A stretch of DNA of 64,000 bases from Fen-178 sp963722575 (lineage in GTDB: Bacteria > Acidobacteriota > Terriglobia > Bryobacterales > Bryobacteraceae), in assembly GCA_963722575.1 (NCBI GenBank), contig CAVRNR010000005.1, positions 248,001-312,000 of the forward strand, in the 5' to 3' direction. Positions 27,156-34,666 of this stretch are shown one piece after another (position 1 is the stretch's first letter; each line of letters starts with the position of its first letter). The translations under genes and the position numbers were made by a program. The notes below the pieces were generated by a model. The model saw nothing but the letters and a program-made list of their open reading frames with translations. It ran no database searches and was not told where the DNA came from.

Positions 27156-27377
27156 ATGATGAAGGACGCCGAAGCATTGGACATCCTGCGTGCCCAGGGC
27201 TATGCCGTTGGCACACCCGACGCCCACACCGGCCGAGTCAGGGTTTGGCTTCGCGGCAGCGATGAGGCAGTCGGTGTAGAGATCGGGAGAGAACTCCACG
27301 AGCTGGCAGAAGGCAAGTTGAGCTTCGAAGATATTTGGGCGCGGCGCGAGGACGAAACCGAAGTTCGGACTGAGTGA
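27156..27377 (+). CDS. Small hypothetical protein
   Basis: A 73-residue acidic protein (LDILRAQGYAVGTPDAHTG, LHELAEGKLSFEDIWARR). AGTAGGAGGAGCC lies just before ATG 27156/27159, a strong ribosome binding site supporting expression. No family is recognised. It slightly overlaps an upstream extension of the following frame and may be co-transcribed with the YtxH-like gene. Confidence 0.65.
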   Translation: MMKDAEALDILRAQGYAVGTPDAHTGRVRVWLRGSDEAVGVEIGRELHELAEGKLSFEDIWARREDETEVRTE

Positions 27378-27466
27378 GCGCCATCCGCCGGTTTACCGAC
27401 GGGCGCTGGCTTCCAGTTTCAATCTTTGGCCCCCCGAGTGAGGAGTCGATAGGAAAGAGGATGGTT

Positions 27467-27799
27467 ATGGATAAAGGTAGCCCTTCGAATTTCGTAGTCG
27501 GTTTGGGCATTGGCTTGGGGGCCGGTGTTTTCATCGGAATGTTCCTTGCCCCCAAATCCGGCCGGGAGATGCGCCAGGTGATCCGCAACTGGGCAGCCGA
27601 AGGCGAGGAATATCTCGAACAGCGCGGCGCCGAATTGCGCGACACACTCAAGGATCTGATCCAAACGGTCAGCCGCCAGCGGGACAACCTCACCGCAGCC
27701 ATTGAAGCGGGCAAACAAGCGTATCGCCAGGCCACTGGCAAAGCCCCGGCAGTAGAACTGCCACCCACCCCGGCTGCTGCGCCAGAGCCAGAAGGCTGA
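27467..27799 (+). CDS. YtxH-like membrane protein
   Basis: A 110-residue protein with one N-terminal membrane segment (FVVGLGIGLGAGVFIGMFLA) followed directly by PKSGREMRQ, the signature of the YtxH family, then a helical region (LRDTLKDLIQTVSRQRDNL) and a Pro/Ala-rich tail. YtxH-like proteins are small stress-associated membrane proteins of unclear biochemical role. ATG 27467 was chosen because AAAGAGG is 6 bases upstream; ATG 27461 is too close to it. Confidence 0.85.
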   Translation: MDKGSPSNFVVGLGIGLGAGVFIGMFLAPKSGREMRQVIRNWAAEGEEYLEQRGAELRDTLKDLIQTVSRQRDNLTAAIEAGKQAYRQATGKAPAVELPPTPAAAPEPEG

Positions 27800-28013
27800 A
27801 ATCAAAGCTGCCCTCCGCCGCTGATTATGTCGGAATTGGTTGACCGCGGTGGCTTTGTGTTGCTCAAGGTGGGTCGCCGATCGATGGGAGCCGGTTATCG
27901 TGCGGCTCGGCGAATGCCTTCGGTCACTTGCTGGAACCCAGCCGCAGGGTTTGGCAGTCCAAATCGGCAGGCTGAAATCGCCTCGGCCCGGCGCTCCCCG
28001 GTCTGAGGCCGTT

Positions 28014-28270
28014 TTACCGACCGCCGGTCGCAGCCTGTTCCGGAGCCTTCGCGGCCTTTTTCAGGGCCTTCTTAACCGCCGTTTTGGTCGCGGCTCTCAC
28101 CGCAGCATTCTTCGCTGCGGATTTCTCAGTGATGGCCGGCTTGTTGGCTTACATTGCCGCTCTGAACTCTGCCCACCGCTTCTTGGTGGCTTCAATGATT
28201 CTCTTGCGACCAGCGGCACCCTGCTCCCCTCCTGCTCGCAGGTGGTCGGCGGCACACAGTCTGAAGCACT
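28014..28270 (-). pseudogene. Lysine/alanine-rich nucleoid-type protein broken by one stop codon
   Basis: Read on the minus strand, the frame gives GRKRIIEATKKRWAEFRAAM, a TAA stop, and then in the same frame ANKPAITEKSAAKNAAVRAA, TKTAVKKALKKAAKAPEQ and a final stop at 28014. The second half is a classic lysine/alanine-rich histone-H1-like tail and the first half matches the RWA-type helix of small acidobacterial basic proteins. One nonsense codon in an otherwise continuous reading frame indicates a recent pseudogene. Its N-terminus (upstream of about 28270) is not clear. Confidence 0.65.
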
Positions 28271-28348
28271 TCGCCTCAAGCCGCACGATACCCTCCCCAA
28301 GGGGAACTACACCAGCATCAGCGATTGCTAGGAAGTGTACAATGAGCC

Positions 28349-29383
28349 GTGTCTGGCTCGCGGCCAAAAGATGACCTGAAGCTGCCGGCGGGGAAAGTGC
28401 CCTCTGAAATGCTGCGGGAACTGCTGGCGTCGATCCCGGCCACTGGCCCTTCCGTGATCCTGGGCGCTGCCGTGGGCGAAGACGCGGCCGTCATCGATAC
28501 CGGCGGACCTGAGTTGCTGGTGGCGAAAACGGACCCGATCACGTTCGCTGCGGAAGACTCCGGTCGCTACCTGCTGGCGGTCAATAGCAACGACCTCGCG
28601 ACCACCGGTGCGGAGCCGCGCTGGCTGCTGGTGACGGTGTTGCTGCCGGAAGGCATCAACCGCGCCGGTGTCTACCGGATCTTCGCCAGCGTCCGCGAGG
28701 CTTGCGCCGCCGCCGCTGTAGCACTGGTGGGCGGGCACACCGAGATCACGGTGGGCCTGGACCGACCCGTCTTGGTGGGCTGCCTGCTCGGGACAGTCCG
28801 GCGCGAGCGCCTGGTGCATACCTCCGGCGCGCGAGCCGGCGACGCCATCCTGCTGGCGGGTGGAATCGCCATCGAGGGCACGGCCATTCTCGCCAACGAA
28901 CATTCCGCCGCGCTGCGCACCCGCGGCGTCCCCACCGAAGTGATCGAACGAGCGGCAGGCTGGATCCGGGACCCCGGCATCTCCATCCTGCGTGCGGCCC
29001 AGGCGGTACACGGCACCGGCGCCGCACATTCGATGCACGATCCCACCGAGGGCGGGATCGTCACGGCCCTGCACGAGCTGGCCGAGGCCGCCGGCGCCGG
29101 CCTGTGCGTCGACCGTTCCACCATTGCGGTATTGCCGGATTGTGCCAGGATTTGCGCGGCACTGGAACTCGATCCGCTCGGCCTGCTGGCGTCCGGAGCG
29201 CTGCTGGTGACCCTTGACTCGGCGGAGACGCCCGCGGCGCTGGAGCGCCTTCGCGGGGCGGGGATTCCGGGCGCCCGCATTGGCGACATGCTCCCCGCCT
29301 CGGAGGGCCGCACATGGACGGACGGCACGCCCCTTCCGTGTTTTGCCACCGACGAACTGGCCCGGTACCTGGAGGCCCGCTGA
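28349..29383 (+). CDS. AIR-synthase-fold protein (HypE/SelD/PurM superfamily)
   Basis: A 344-residue ATP-dependent AIR-synthase-like protein: GAAVGEDAAVIDTGG (residues about 39-53) and TDPITFAAEDSGRYLLAVNSND match the N-terminal ATP-binding half; VALVGGHTEITVGLDRPVL and DAILLAGGIAIEGT follow, and HDPTEGGIVTALHELAEAAG is the C-terminal signature. The pattern is closest to HypE-like proteins, but the C-terminal carbamoyl-accepting Cys of true HypE (PRIC) is missing and no hydrogenase genes are nearby. The start is GTG 28349. The substrate is unknown. Confidence 0.82.
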   Translation: MSGSRPKDDLKLPAGKVPSEMLRELLASIPATGPSVILGAAVGEDAAVIDTGGPELLVAKTDPITFAAEDSGRYLLAVNSNDLATTGAEPRWLLVTVLLPEGINRAGVYRIFASVREACAAAAVALVGGHTEITVGLDRPVLVGCLLGTVRRERLVHTSGARAGDAILLAGGIAIEGTAILANEHSAALRTRGVPTEVIERAAGWIRDPGISILRAAQAVHGTGAAHSMHDPTEGGIVTALHELAEAAGAGLCVDRSTIAVLPDCARICAALELDPLGLLASGALLVTLDSAETPAALERLRGAGIPGARIGDMLPASEGRTWTDGTPLPCFATDELARYLEAR

Positions 29384-29672
29384 GTGTGGCAAAAAAAAGC
29401 CTCGTCCGGGAAATCTGGGGGTACCGGCGAGCGTCAGCGAGCCGGTTGCATGAGAAATCGCCGGAACTTCTTGCCGGTCGAGTCAAAAGATCTCTGCTGG
29501 TGGACAGAATGTCGTGCCACGTGCGACTCCGAAACGAGTCAGGCTGGTGTGCAGAAAACACCGCTTTTTCGCACACCTCCGCCGCCAATGCACTCGCGAT
29601 TTGTGCGCGACTGGCGAGGCTGGTTCCTCCCATGCGCCTCCGCTGCACAACCGTCTCGCAAGCTCGACCCTG

Positions 29673-29810
29673 CATTGGTCTGCCATCAGCATTTACCGCG
29701 TGGCCGAGGGCAAGATCGCGGAGCGCTGGGGCCTCTTAAATGCGCGCAGTCTGACCGAGCAATCGGAATCTCAGTGCAGCACGCCCGCGCTCGGGTCCTT
29801 GCCCCATTAA
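29673..29810 (+). pseudogene. C-terminal fragment of a SnoaL-like protein
   Basis: A short stretch reads HWSAISIYRVAEGKIAERWGLLN, which resembles the last strands of SnoaL-like (NTF2-fold) small proteins. The upstream 100 or so residues are not present in any frame. It is a remnant only. Confidence 0.5.
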
Positions 29811-29824
29811 TGCAACCAAGCGGG

Positions 29825-29858
29825 GCAGGCCTCAGCCTGCGCGAGACTTCAGTCTCGC
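29825..29858. terminator. Two adjacent hairpins, possible bidirectional terminator or REP-like element
   Basis: GCAGGC-CTCA-GCCTGC (29825-29840) is followed at once by GCGAGAC-TTCA-GTCTCGC (29841-29858). They stand just after the 3' end of the minus-strand secreted-protein gene. There is no long T run, so a REP-like repeat is as likely as an intrinsic terminator. Confidence 0.45.
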
Positions 29859-29871
29859 CGCTTTGCGCAAA

Positions 29872-30291
29872 TCACATTCTACCCTTCTCCGAACTCGGCC
29901 AGTTCGGCGTCCCCTTCTGATCCCGCAGGTACAGCGTCAAATTCTGCTTCCGCACCTCGCGAACCAGCACCACCGGGCCGTCGCCGAATTTCACTTTCGA
30001 GCCCACAATTTGGATTCGGTCGCCCTTGACGAAGCTGACGGCCATCTCCTTCAGGAAATCGGCGGGCGCCACATAGGCGTCGAACGCCTCTTTGTCCGTC
30101 TTCACCGTCAGGTGAATCCCGGCCAGCGGGCTGCCCCGAGGTACTTCCCGGAGATCGGTCACCGTAGCCAGCACATCGATGATGGTGGCCGGATCGTAGC
30201 GCGGCTCCTGCTGCGGCTTGGCAGTCTGGCCCGGCGCAACCAGACCCGCCGCCGCCAACGCAATGCTCAGCAGGACTCCACGGAAACTCAT
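29872..30291 (-). CDS. Secreted small beta-rich protein
   Basis: A 139-residue protein with a signal peptide (MSFRGVLLSIALAAAGLVAPG). The mature part (TIIDVLATVTDLREVPRGSP, VSFVKGDRIQIVGSKVKFGD) suggests a small OB-like or beta-barrel domain of unknown role. The start is ATG 30291 (complement), preceded by AGAGGAATTCGAAGT; the longer open frame upstream overlaps the polyferredoxin remnant and is not used. Confidence 0.65.
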   Translation of the reverse strand: MSFRGVLLSIALAAAGLVAPGQTAKPQQEPRYDPATIIDVLATVTDLREVPRGSPLAGIHLTVKTDKEAFDAYVAPADFLKEMAVSFVKGDRIQIVGSKVKFGDGPVVLVREVRKQNLTLYLRDQKGTPNWPSSEKGRM

Positions 30292-30484
30292 ACTTCGAAT
30301 TCCTCTATGGACAAGACTTTTCAGATCCTGTCCTACTTGATTATGCGAGCGCGCCTCCGATCTGTCCAGGGTCAGACGTGTATACGCGTAGTTGAAAATT
30401 GGCTTCGCCGCGTAGTGGTGTAGCGCCCGCGCCCCACGCTCGATTGCCCGGAGCTGGTTGACCCGGCCCAGGCTGTGCCGGCTG

Positions 30485-30790
30485 TCGCAGATCATGTGTC
30501 TCGTCCTGTTCGTGGTGCATGTGTGCCACACCGAATACGCGGGCTCTCTTCATCCCGGCGACGCGGAAACCCGGCTGCCCTTCCCCGCTCGCACCCTGCT
30601 GGGCAGCGACCCCCTGGTCGGCGTGGCCAACGCGCTTGGCATGCGGACGCTGTAACAGGGCCTGTTTTGGGGTCTCGCGAGTCTCATTCCAACCTTCTTT
30701 CTGGGCCGGTTCTTCTGGAGTTGGATGTGCCCGCTCGGCATGCTGAATCACTTCGTGAGCAATCGCCCGCGCGGCCAAGACGCTAGGACG
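30485..30790 (+). pseudogene. Polyferredoxin-type membrane protein fragment with in-frame stop
   Basis: The frame reads VHVCHTEYAGSLHPGDAETR, LPFPARTLLGSDPLVGVANALG, then a TAA at 30653 and in the same frame GLFWGLASLIPTFFLGRFFW and CPLGMLNHFVSN. This matches the membrane part of 4Fe-4S polyferredoxins related to NapH/NosR/YccM-type proteins. The stop replaces a position that is usually Tyr (TAC or TAT) in such proteins, and the C-terminal ferredoxin cysteines are missing. It is a degraded gene. Confidence 0.65.
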
Positions 30791-31115
30791 CCCACACCAA
30801 AGCCCATGGGCCGCCCCATTTCACGCATGAATTCAATGCCCCAGGCTGCGTTGCCTATCTCCAACAGCCTCAGAGGCGGCGCCGGACGCCACTGAAGCTG
30901 TTTCGATTCAGTCCTACAGAGAGTTTTTCGGGTATTCGGCCTCTCGCGGTGGAGCCCGCACTTGGCCAGGTCTTCGGCCTCAAACCGGCGAGTGGCGTCG
31001 GCGCCTGACGACCCGGTTGCCCGGCATGGTGGCCGTGCCCGTGTGAGGAGTTTCTCGACAGGGGTTGTGGTTCGCAGAGAAAAGGTTCATGCTTGAGTTG
31101 AAAGGAGACCCTGCG
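30791..31115. other. Gene-free stretch
   Basis: No gene is recognised. GAAAGGAGACCCTGCG at its right end is the ribosome binding site of the next gene. Confidence 0.4.
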
Positions 31116-31412
31116 ATGCGACTCTCAGCGAAAGCTGTGGCGATTGTTTCCGCCATTCTCTGGGGCGCCAGCATACTGCTGGTCGGGCTCATCAACTTAG
31201 CCGCTCCAGCCTATGGCGTCAATTTTCTGCACGGGCTCAGCTCCGTCTATCCCGGATTTCATGCCTCACGTACGGTACTCGACGTGTTGGTCGGCACCGT
31301 GTATGGAATCGTCGACGGCGCTGTTGGCGGCTACTTGGTTGCCGTACTCTACAATTTCTTTGTTCCGCGTGTAGAGAAGGCAAATCCGAAGGGTAACGTG
31401 GCAACCCTCTAG
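31116..31412 (+). CDS. Small integral membrane protein
   Basis: A 98-residue protein with two membrane segments (AVAIVSAILWGASILLVGLI; TVYGIVDGAVGGYLVAVLYN) separated by a periplasmic-looking loop with VYPGFHASR. The start is ATG 31116 with AAAGGAG upstream, although the frame is open earlier. It resembles small bacterial membrane proteins sometimes annotated as holin-like; no phage genes are adjacent, so that label should not be taken as function. Confidence 0.75.
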   Translation: MRLSAKAVAIVSAILWGASILLVGLINLAAPAYGVNFLHGLSSVYPGFHASRTVLDVLVGTVYGIVDGAVGGYLVAVLYNFFVPRVEKANPKGNVATL

Positions 31413-31555
31413 CCGTTTTTCTTACCTTCCCAGTTCCAGGTACGGCTGGTCAAAACCACAGGCGGACGGCCTTTTATTTACGTCGGTCAGAGGCAGTGGA
31501 AGCTCCGCCGGTTCCGTTGCAGCAGCCGACCCCGCCCACCAGGAAGGTTCAGAGC

Positions 31556-31936
31556 ATGAATATCTTTGGGTGGCTCCTTCTTGTCGTTGCTGCGTCGCTT
31601 CTCCTCTGGCTTTCCTTCTCAACCGTCGTGCTAGCCATAGACATGCGTGCAACCCGTAGGAGAAAAGCACTCCAAAGCCCGCATGATGGCGTCTTCTTCC
31701 CCCAAGTGGCGCGGGGAAAATGGCGAATGTGGCGAAGACACAGCCGAGATGAAATGCGCCCGGCGGGTGCCGGCCATAGCTCTGTTGGTACACGGGCGCC
31801 AATCCAAGAAGCCGTCGATGTCGCGGATGCTCTGGGCGAATACGCCATAGGGGAACTTCCGGGGGATCTCACCATCATCGGCACGCTAGCCACGCAGATT
31901 CACGCTGACTATGGCAAGCATACTCGAAGGTATTGA
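31556..31936 (+). CDS. Small single-pass membrane protein (uncertain)
   Basis: From ATG 31556 the product starts MNIFGWLLLVVAASLLLWL, a convincing membrane segment followed by positive residues (RATRRRKAL). The rest has no recognised domain, and the frame overlaps the start of the Dxs-like gene by 26 bases. The N-terminal half is protein-like; the C-terminal half may be chance. Confidence 0.4.
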   Translation: MNIFGWLLLVVAASLLLWLSFSTVVLAIDMRATRRRKALQSPHDGVFFPQVARGKWRMWRRHSRDEMRPAGAGHSSVGTRAPIQEAVDVADALGEYAIGELPGDLTIIGTLATQIHADYGKHTRRY

Positions 31937-33797
31937 TTCGCCCGAGCAGGTACAGCAACTCTCCCTTTCCGAACTCGAGCAGCTGGCGGCGGAAATACGC
32001 GAACGGCTGATCACCGTCCTTTCGAACACCGGTGGGCATCTTGGCCCGAACCTGGGCGTGGTGGAACTCACCATCGCGCTGCACTACGTATTTCATACCC
32101 CGAGCGACAGCTTGCTGTTTGACGTAAGCCACCAGGCCTACGTGCACAAGCTGCTGACCGGGCGCCAGGAGCGGTTCCACACCATACGAACTCCTGGCGG
32201 CCTGAACGGGTTCATGCTGCGCACCGAAAGTCCGCACGATTGCTACGGCGCAGGGCACGCCGGCACGGCGCTCTCAGCGGCGCTCGGCATGGCCGTCGCC
32301 CGCGACAAGACTGGTGGCAAAGAACACGTGGTCGCGGTGGCCGGAGACGCGGCCTTCACTTGCGGGATTACGTACGAGGCCCTGAACAACATCGCCCACC
32401 ACACCAAGCGGATGATTGTGGTCCTGAACGATAACGAGTGGTCCATCGACAAGAACGTCGGCGCGATTGCCAGCTACCTTCACAAGATAGTCACCAGCCC
32501 GCAGTTCGACTATCTGCGTGACCGCGCCGGAAAACTCGTCGAGAGAGTGGGCGGCGTGACGGCCCTGCGTATGGCGCGCAAAGCCGAAGAGGTCGCCAAG
32601 GGAATGCTGTGGCCGAGCGTCATCTTCGAGGACCTCGGGCTGAAGTACTTTGGCCCCATCGACGGGCACGACATCGCCACGCTAATCAAAACGTTCGAAT
32701 TTCTCAAGAAGCAGAACCGTCCCGTGCTGCTACATGTGCTCACCCAGAAGGGCAAAGGCTTCGAGCCGGCCATGGAGAGGCAGAAGAAGTTTCATGGGCT
32801 TGGTCCCTACGATCCCGAAACCGGCGAGACTAAGCCGCTGGGCCGCCGCACGTACTCCGAGGTGTTCGCCGATACCATGGTGAAGCTGGCCGACTTCGAT
32901 CCGAAGGTGGTGGCCATCACCGCCGCCATGCCTAACGGCACCGGTCTCGACCGTTTCCAGCTACATCATCCGGAGAAGTATTTCGATGTTGGGATCGCCG
33001 AGGAGCATGCGGTCCTGTTCGCCGCCGGGCTGGCCGCAAAGGGTTTGAAACCGTTCTGCGCCATCTATTCCACGTTTCTACAGCGCGCCTTCGATCCCAT
33101 CGTGCACGATGTCTGCCTGCAAAACCTGCCGGTGGTCTTCTGCATTGATCGGGGAGGCCTCTCCGACGACGACGGCCCTACGCACCACGGCCTTTTCGAC
33201 ATCAGTTATCTGCGGGCCATCCCGAACCTGGTGCACATGGTTCCGAAAGACGAAGACGAGCTGGCCGACATGCTGTTCACTGCTCTGCAGTGGAACGGCC
33301 CCATCGCGGTGCGCTATCCGCGCGGCCTGGGACCGGGCACGCCCGTGAAGGACGTTCCCCACGCCATCCCGGTCGGCAAAGCCGAACTGCTCCAGAACAG
33401 CGACAACGACCGGGTGGCGATCTTCGCGCTGGGATCGCTGGTTCCAATGGCCGAAGAGATCGCCCGCAAGCTGGATGGCGAAGGTATCGCCGCGGCGGTC
33501 ATCAATGCCCGCTTCGCCAAGCCGATTGACGTCGGGATGCTGGAGTTCTTCGCAGGCACAGTCGAGGTAATCCTGACGCTCGAAGACCACGTTCTCCGGG
33601 GAGGGTTCGGCAGCGCCGTGCTGGAGGAACTGAGCAACCTGGGGCTGACCACCCCGGTGGTGCGCATCGGCTGGCCGGACCGCTTCATCGAGCACGGAAA
33701 GCTGGATTTACTGCGCGCGAAATATGGGATCACTCCTGAAGCCGCCATCGAAAAACTCCGTCCTTATCTGAAAATCCACCAACCGCAGCCGGTGTAG
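31911..33797 (+). CDS. dxs: 1-deoxy-D-xylulose-5-phosphate synthase-like transketolase
   Basis: Dxs makes DXP from pyruvate and glyceraldehyde 3-phosphate, the first step of the MEP isoprenoid pathway and a source for thiamine and pyridoxal. The 628-residue length is normal. Motifs: SNTGGHLGPNLGVVELTIAL, the thiamine-diphosphate motif GDAAFTCG...NN (canonical GDGALT-type) followed by VVLNDNEWSIDKNVG, DGHD in the central part, DVGIAEEHAVLFAAG (catalytic Glu) and DRGGLSDDDGPTHHGLFD with its His pair. No MEP-pathway genes are adjacent, and the second residue of the GDG motif is altered to GDA, so this may be a second, accessory synthase. The start is ATG 31911. Confidence 0.88.
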   Translation: MASILEGIDSPEQVQQLSLSELEQLAAEIRERLITVLSNTGGHLGPNLGVVELTIALHYVFHTPSDSLLFDVSHQAYVHKLLTGRQERFHTIRTPGGLNGFMLRTESPHDCYGAGHAGTALSAALGMAVARDKTGGKEHVVAVAGDAAFTCGITYEALNNIAHHTKRMIVVLNDNEWSIDKNVGAIASYLHKIVTSPQFDYLRDRAGKLVERVGGVTALRMARKAEEVAKGMLWPSVIFEDLGLKYFGPIDGHDIATLIKTFEFLKKQNRPVLLHVLTQKGKGFEPAMERQKKFHGLGPYDPETGETKPLGRRTYSEVFADTMVKLADFDPKVVAITAAMPNGTGLDRFQLHHPEKYFDVGIAEEHAVLFAAGLAAKGLKPFCAIYSTFLQRAFDPIVHDVCLQNLPVVFCIDRGGLSDDDGPTHHGLFDISYLRAIPNLVHMVPKDEDELADMLFTALQWNGPIAVRYPRGLGPGTPVKDVPHAIPVGKAELLQNSDNDRVAIFALGSLVPMAEEIARKLDGEGIAAAVINARFAKPIDVGMLEFFAGTVEVILTLEDHVLRGGFGSAVLEELSNLGLTTPVVRIGWPDRFIEHGKLDLLRAKYGITPEAAIEKLRPYLKIHQPQPV

Positions 33798-33867
33798 TGC
33801 ACCGTGGCCGGATTCCCGGCACATTCTGTTTTCCGCGCATCAACCCGGCCAGCGCGATCGCGTTTGG

Positions 33868-34308
33868 TGGCAGGATATCGAGCGCGATGGGCCCAAGCCG
33901 CTCACGCCCGAAGGGACCGCGATCACCGGGCAAGCCATTTCGCCCGATGGCTCCCACTTCGTCGCTGCGGACCAGGATTCGCAGCTCTTCCTTTATCCCC
34001 TGAACAGCAAGGGCGAGCCGGGCGGCCCGCCGCGCGCCATTTCGGGGGCGAATCCCGGCGAACGACACATTCGCTGGGACGGCGCCGGACGCGCAATCTA
34101 CGTTTACCATTCAGAAGGACTGCCAATACAGATCTCCAGGATCGACCTGACCACCGGGAAGCGCGAAGTGGTGAGGGAATATCAACCGGGGAACCCTTTG
34201 GGCGTGTACTCAGTTCGCGCTTTGGTGCTTTCCGCGGACTCCCGCATGGCAGTGTTTGGCTTCCAGCCGATCACGTCCGAGTTGTTCTTGGCGGATGGTT
34301 TGAAATAG
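33868..34308 (+). pseudogene. C-terminal beta-propeller remnant of a serine/threonine kinase-type protein
   Basis: An open frame without a start reads TAITGQAISPDGSHFVAADQ, RISRIDLTTGKREVVREY and ends VFGFQPITSELFLADGLK. TolB/WD40-like repeats ending in such a SxLYLxxGLK sequence are typical of the C-termini of acidobacterial Ser/Thr kinases with propeller sensors. The kinase domain and most blades are missing. It is truncated at the 5' side, right after the Dxs-like gene. Confidence 0.65.
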
Positions 34309-34411
34309 GCGGGGTGCGCAGCTCAACCTCGGGTATCGCATCTGGTCGGCTGGCGCATCCGCCACTGGACACCGCGCGGCGAGGATCTAGGCAGAACACT
34401 GGAATGCCCGT

Positions 34412-34432
34412 CGCTACCGATATCCCCAGATA
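34412..34432 (+). repeat. Dispersed repeat, short copy
   Basis: CGCTACCGATATCCCCAGAT followed by ATCG, a short inverted GATAT/ATATC pair like that at 13123. It lies between the kinase remnant and the glycosyltransferase gene. Confidence 0.35.
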
Positions 34433-34511
34433 TCGCCCCGCTGTCCGCTCACCGTCCGGCCGTCTACCCAACTGCCGGTAGTGGTGGAACGTTGCGTGGG
34501 TCGCCAAACGG

Positions 34512-34600
34512 TCATTCCAAATCGAAGTTCCCGGCGATCATCGCCGCCCGTAGCGTGTCAATGTATGCGGCGGCCGCCTCGGCTCGCTCAGCGCGCTGCG
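34512..34600 (-). pseudogene. C-terminal tail of an unknown gene family, copy 1
   Basis: Minus-strand codons read QRAERAEAAAAYIDTLRAAM, then IAGNFDLE and a stop. A clearly related tail (VERAEQTAAYVDGLRAALIT) is found at 39280-39420. Neither copy has an upstream domain here, so both are fragments of a repeated gene family. Confidence 0.45.
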
Positions 34601-34666
34601 TTTGACGTTAATCGGCTTGGCGTTCATGGACCGGTTGTTCCAGGGAAACGAGGCTGAAAGCGGCGA

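Noticed and set aside
28349..29383. Annotation as HypE or as selenide water dikinase
   Set aside because: The C-terminal Cys of HypE and the Cys/Sec loop of SelD are both missing, so only the superfamily is given.
31116..31412. Holin
   Set aside because: Two membrane helices alone are not enough, and no lysis genes are nearby.
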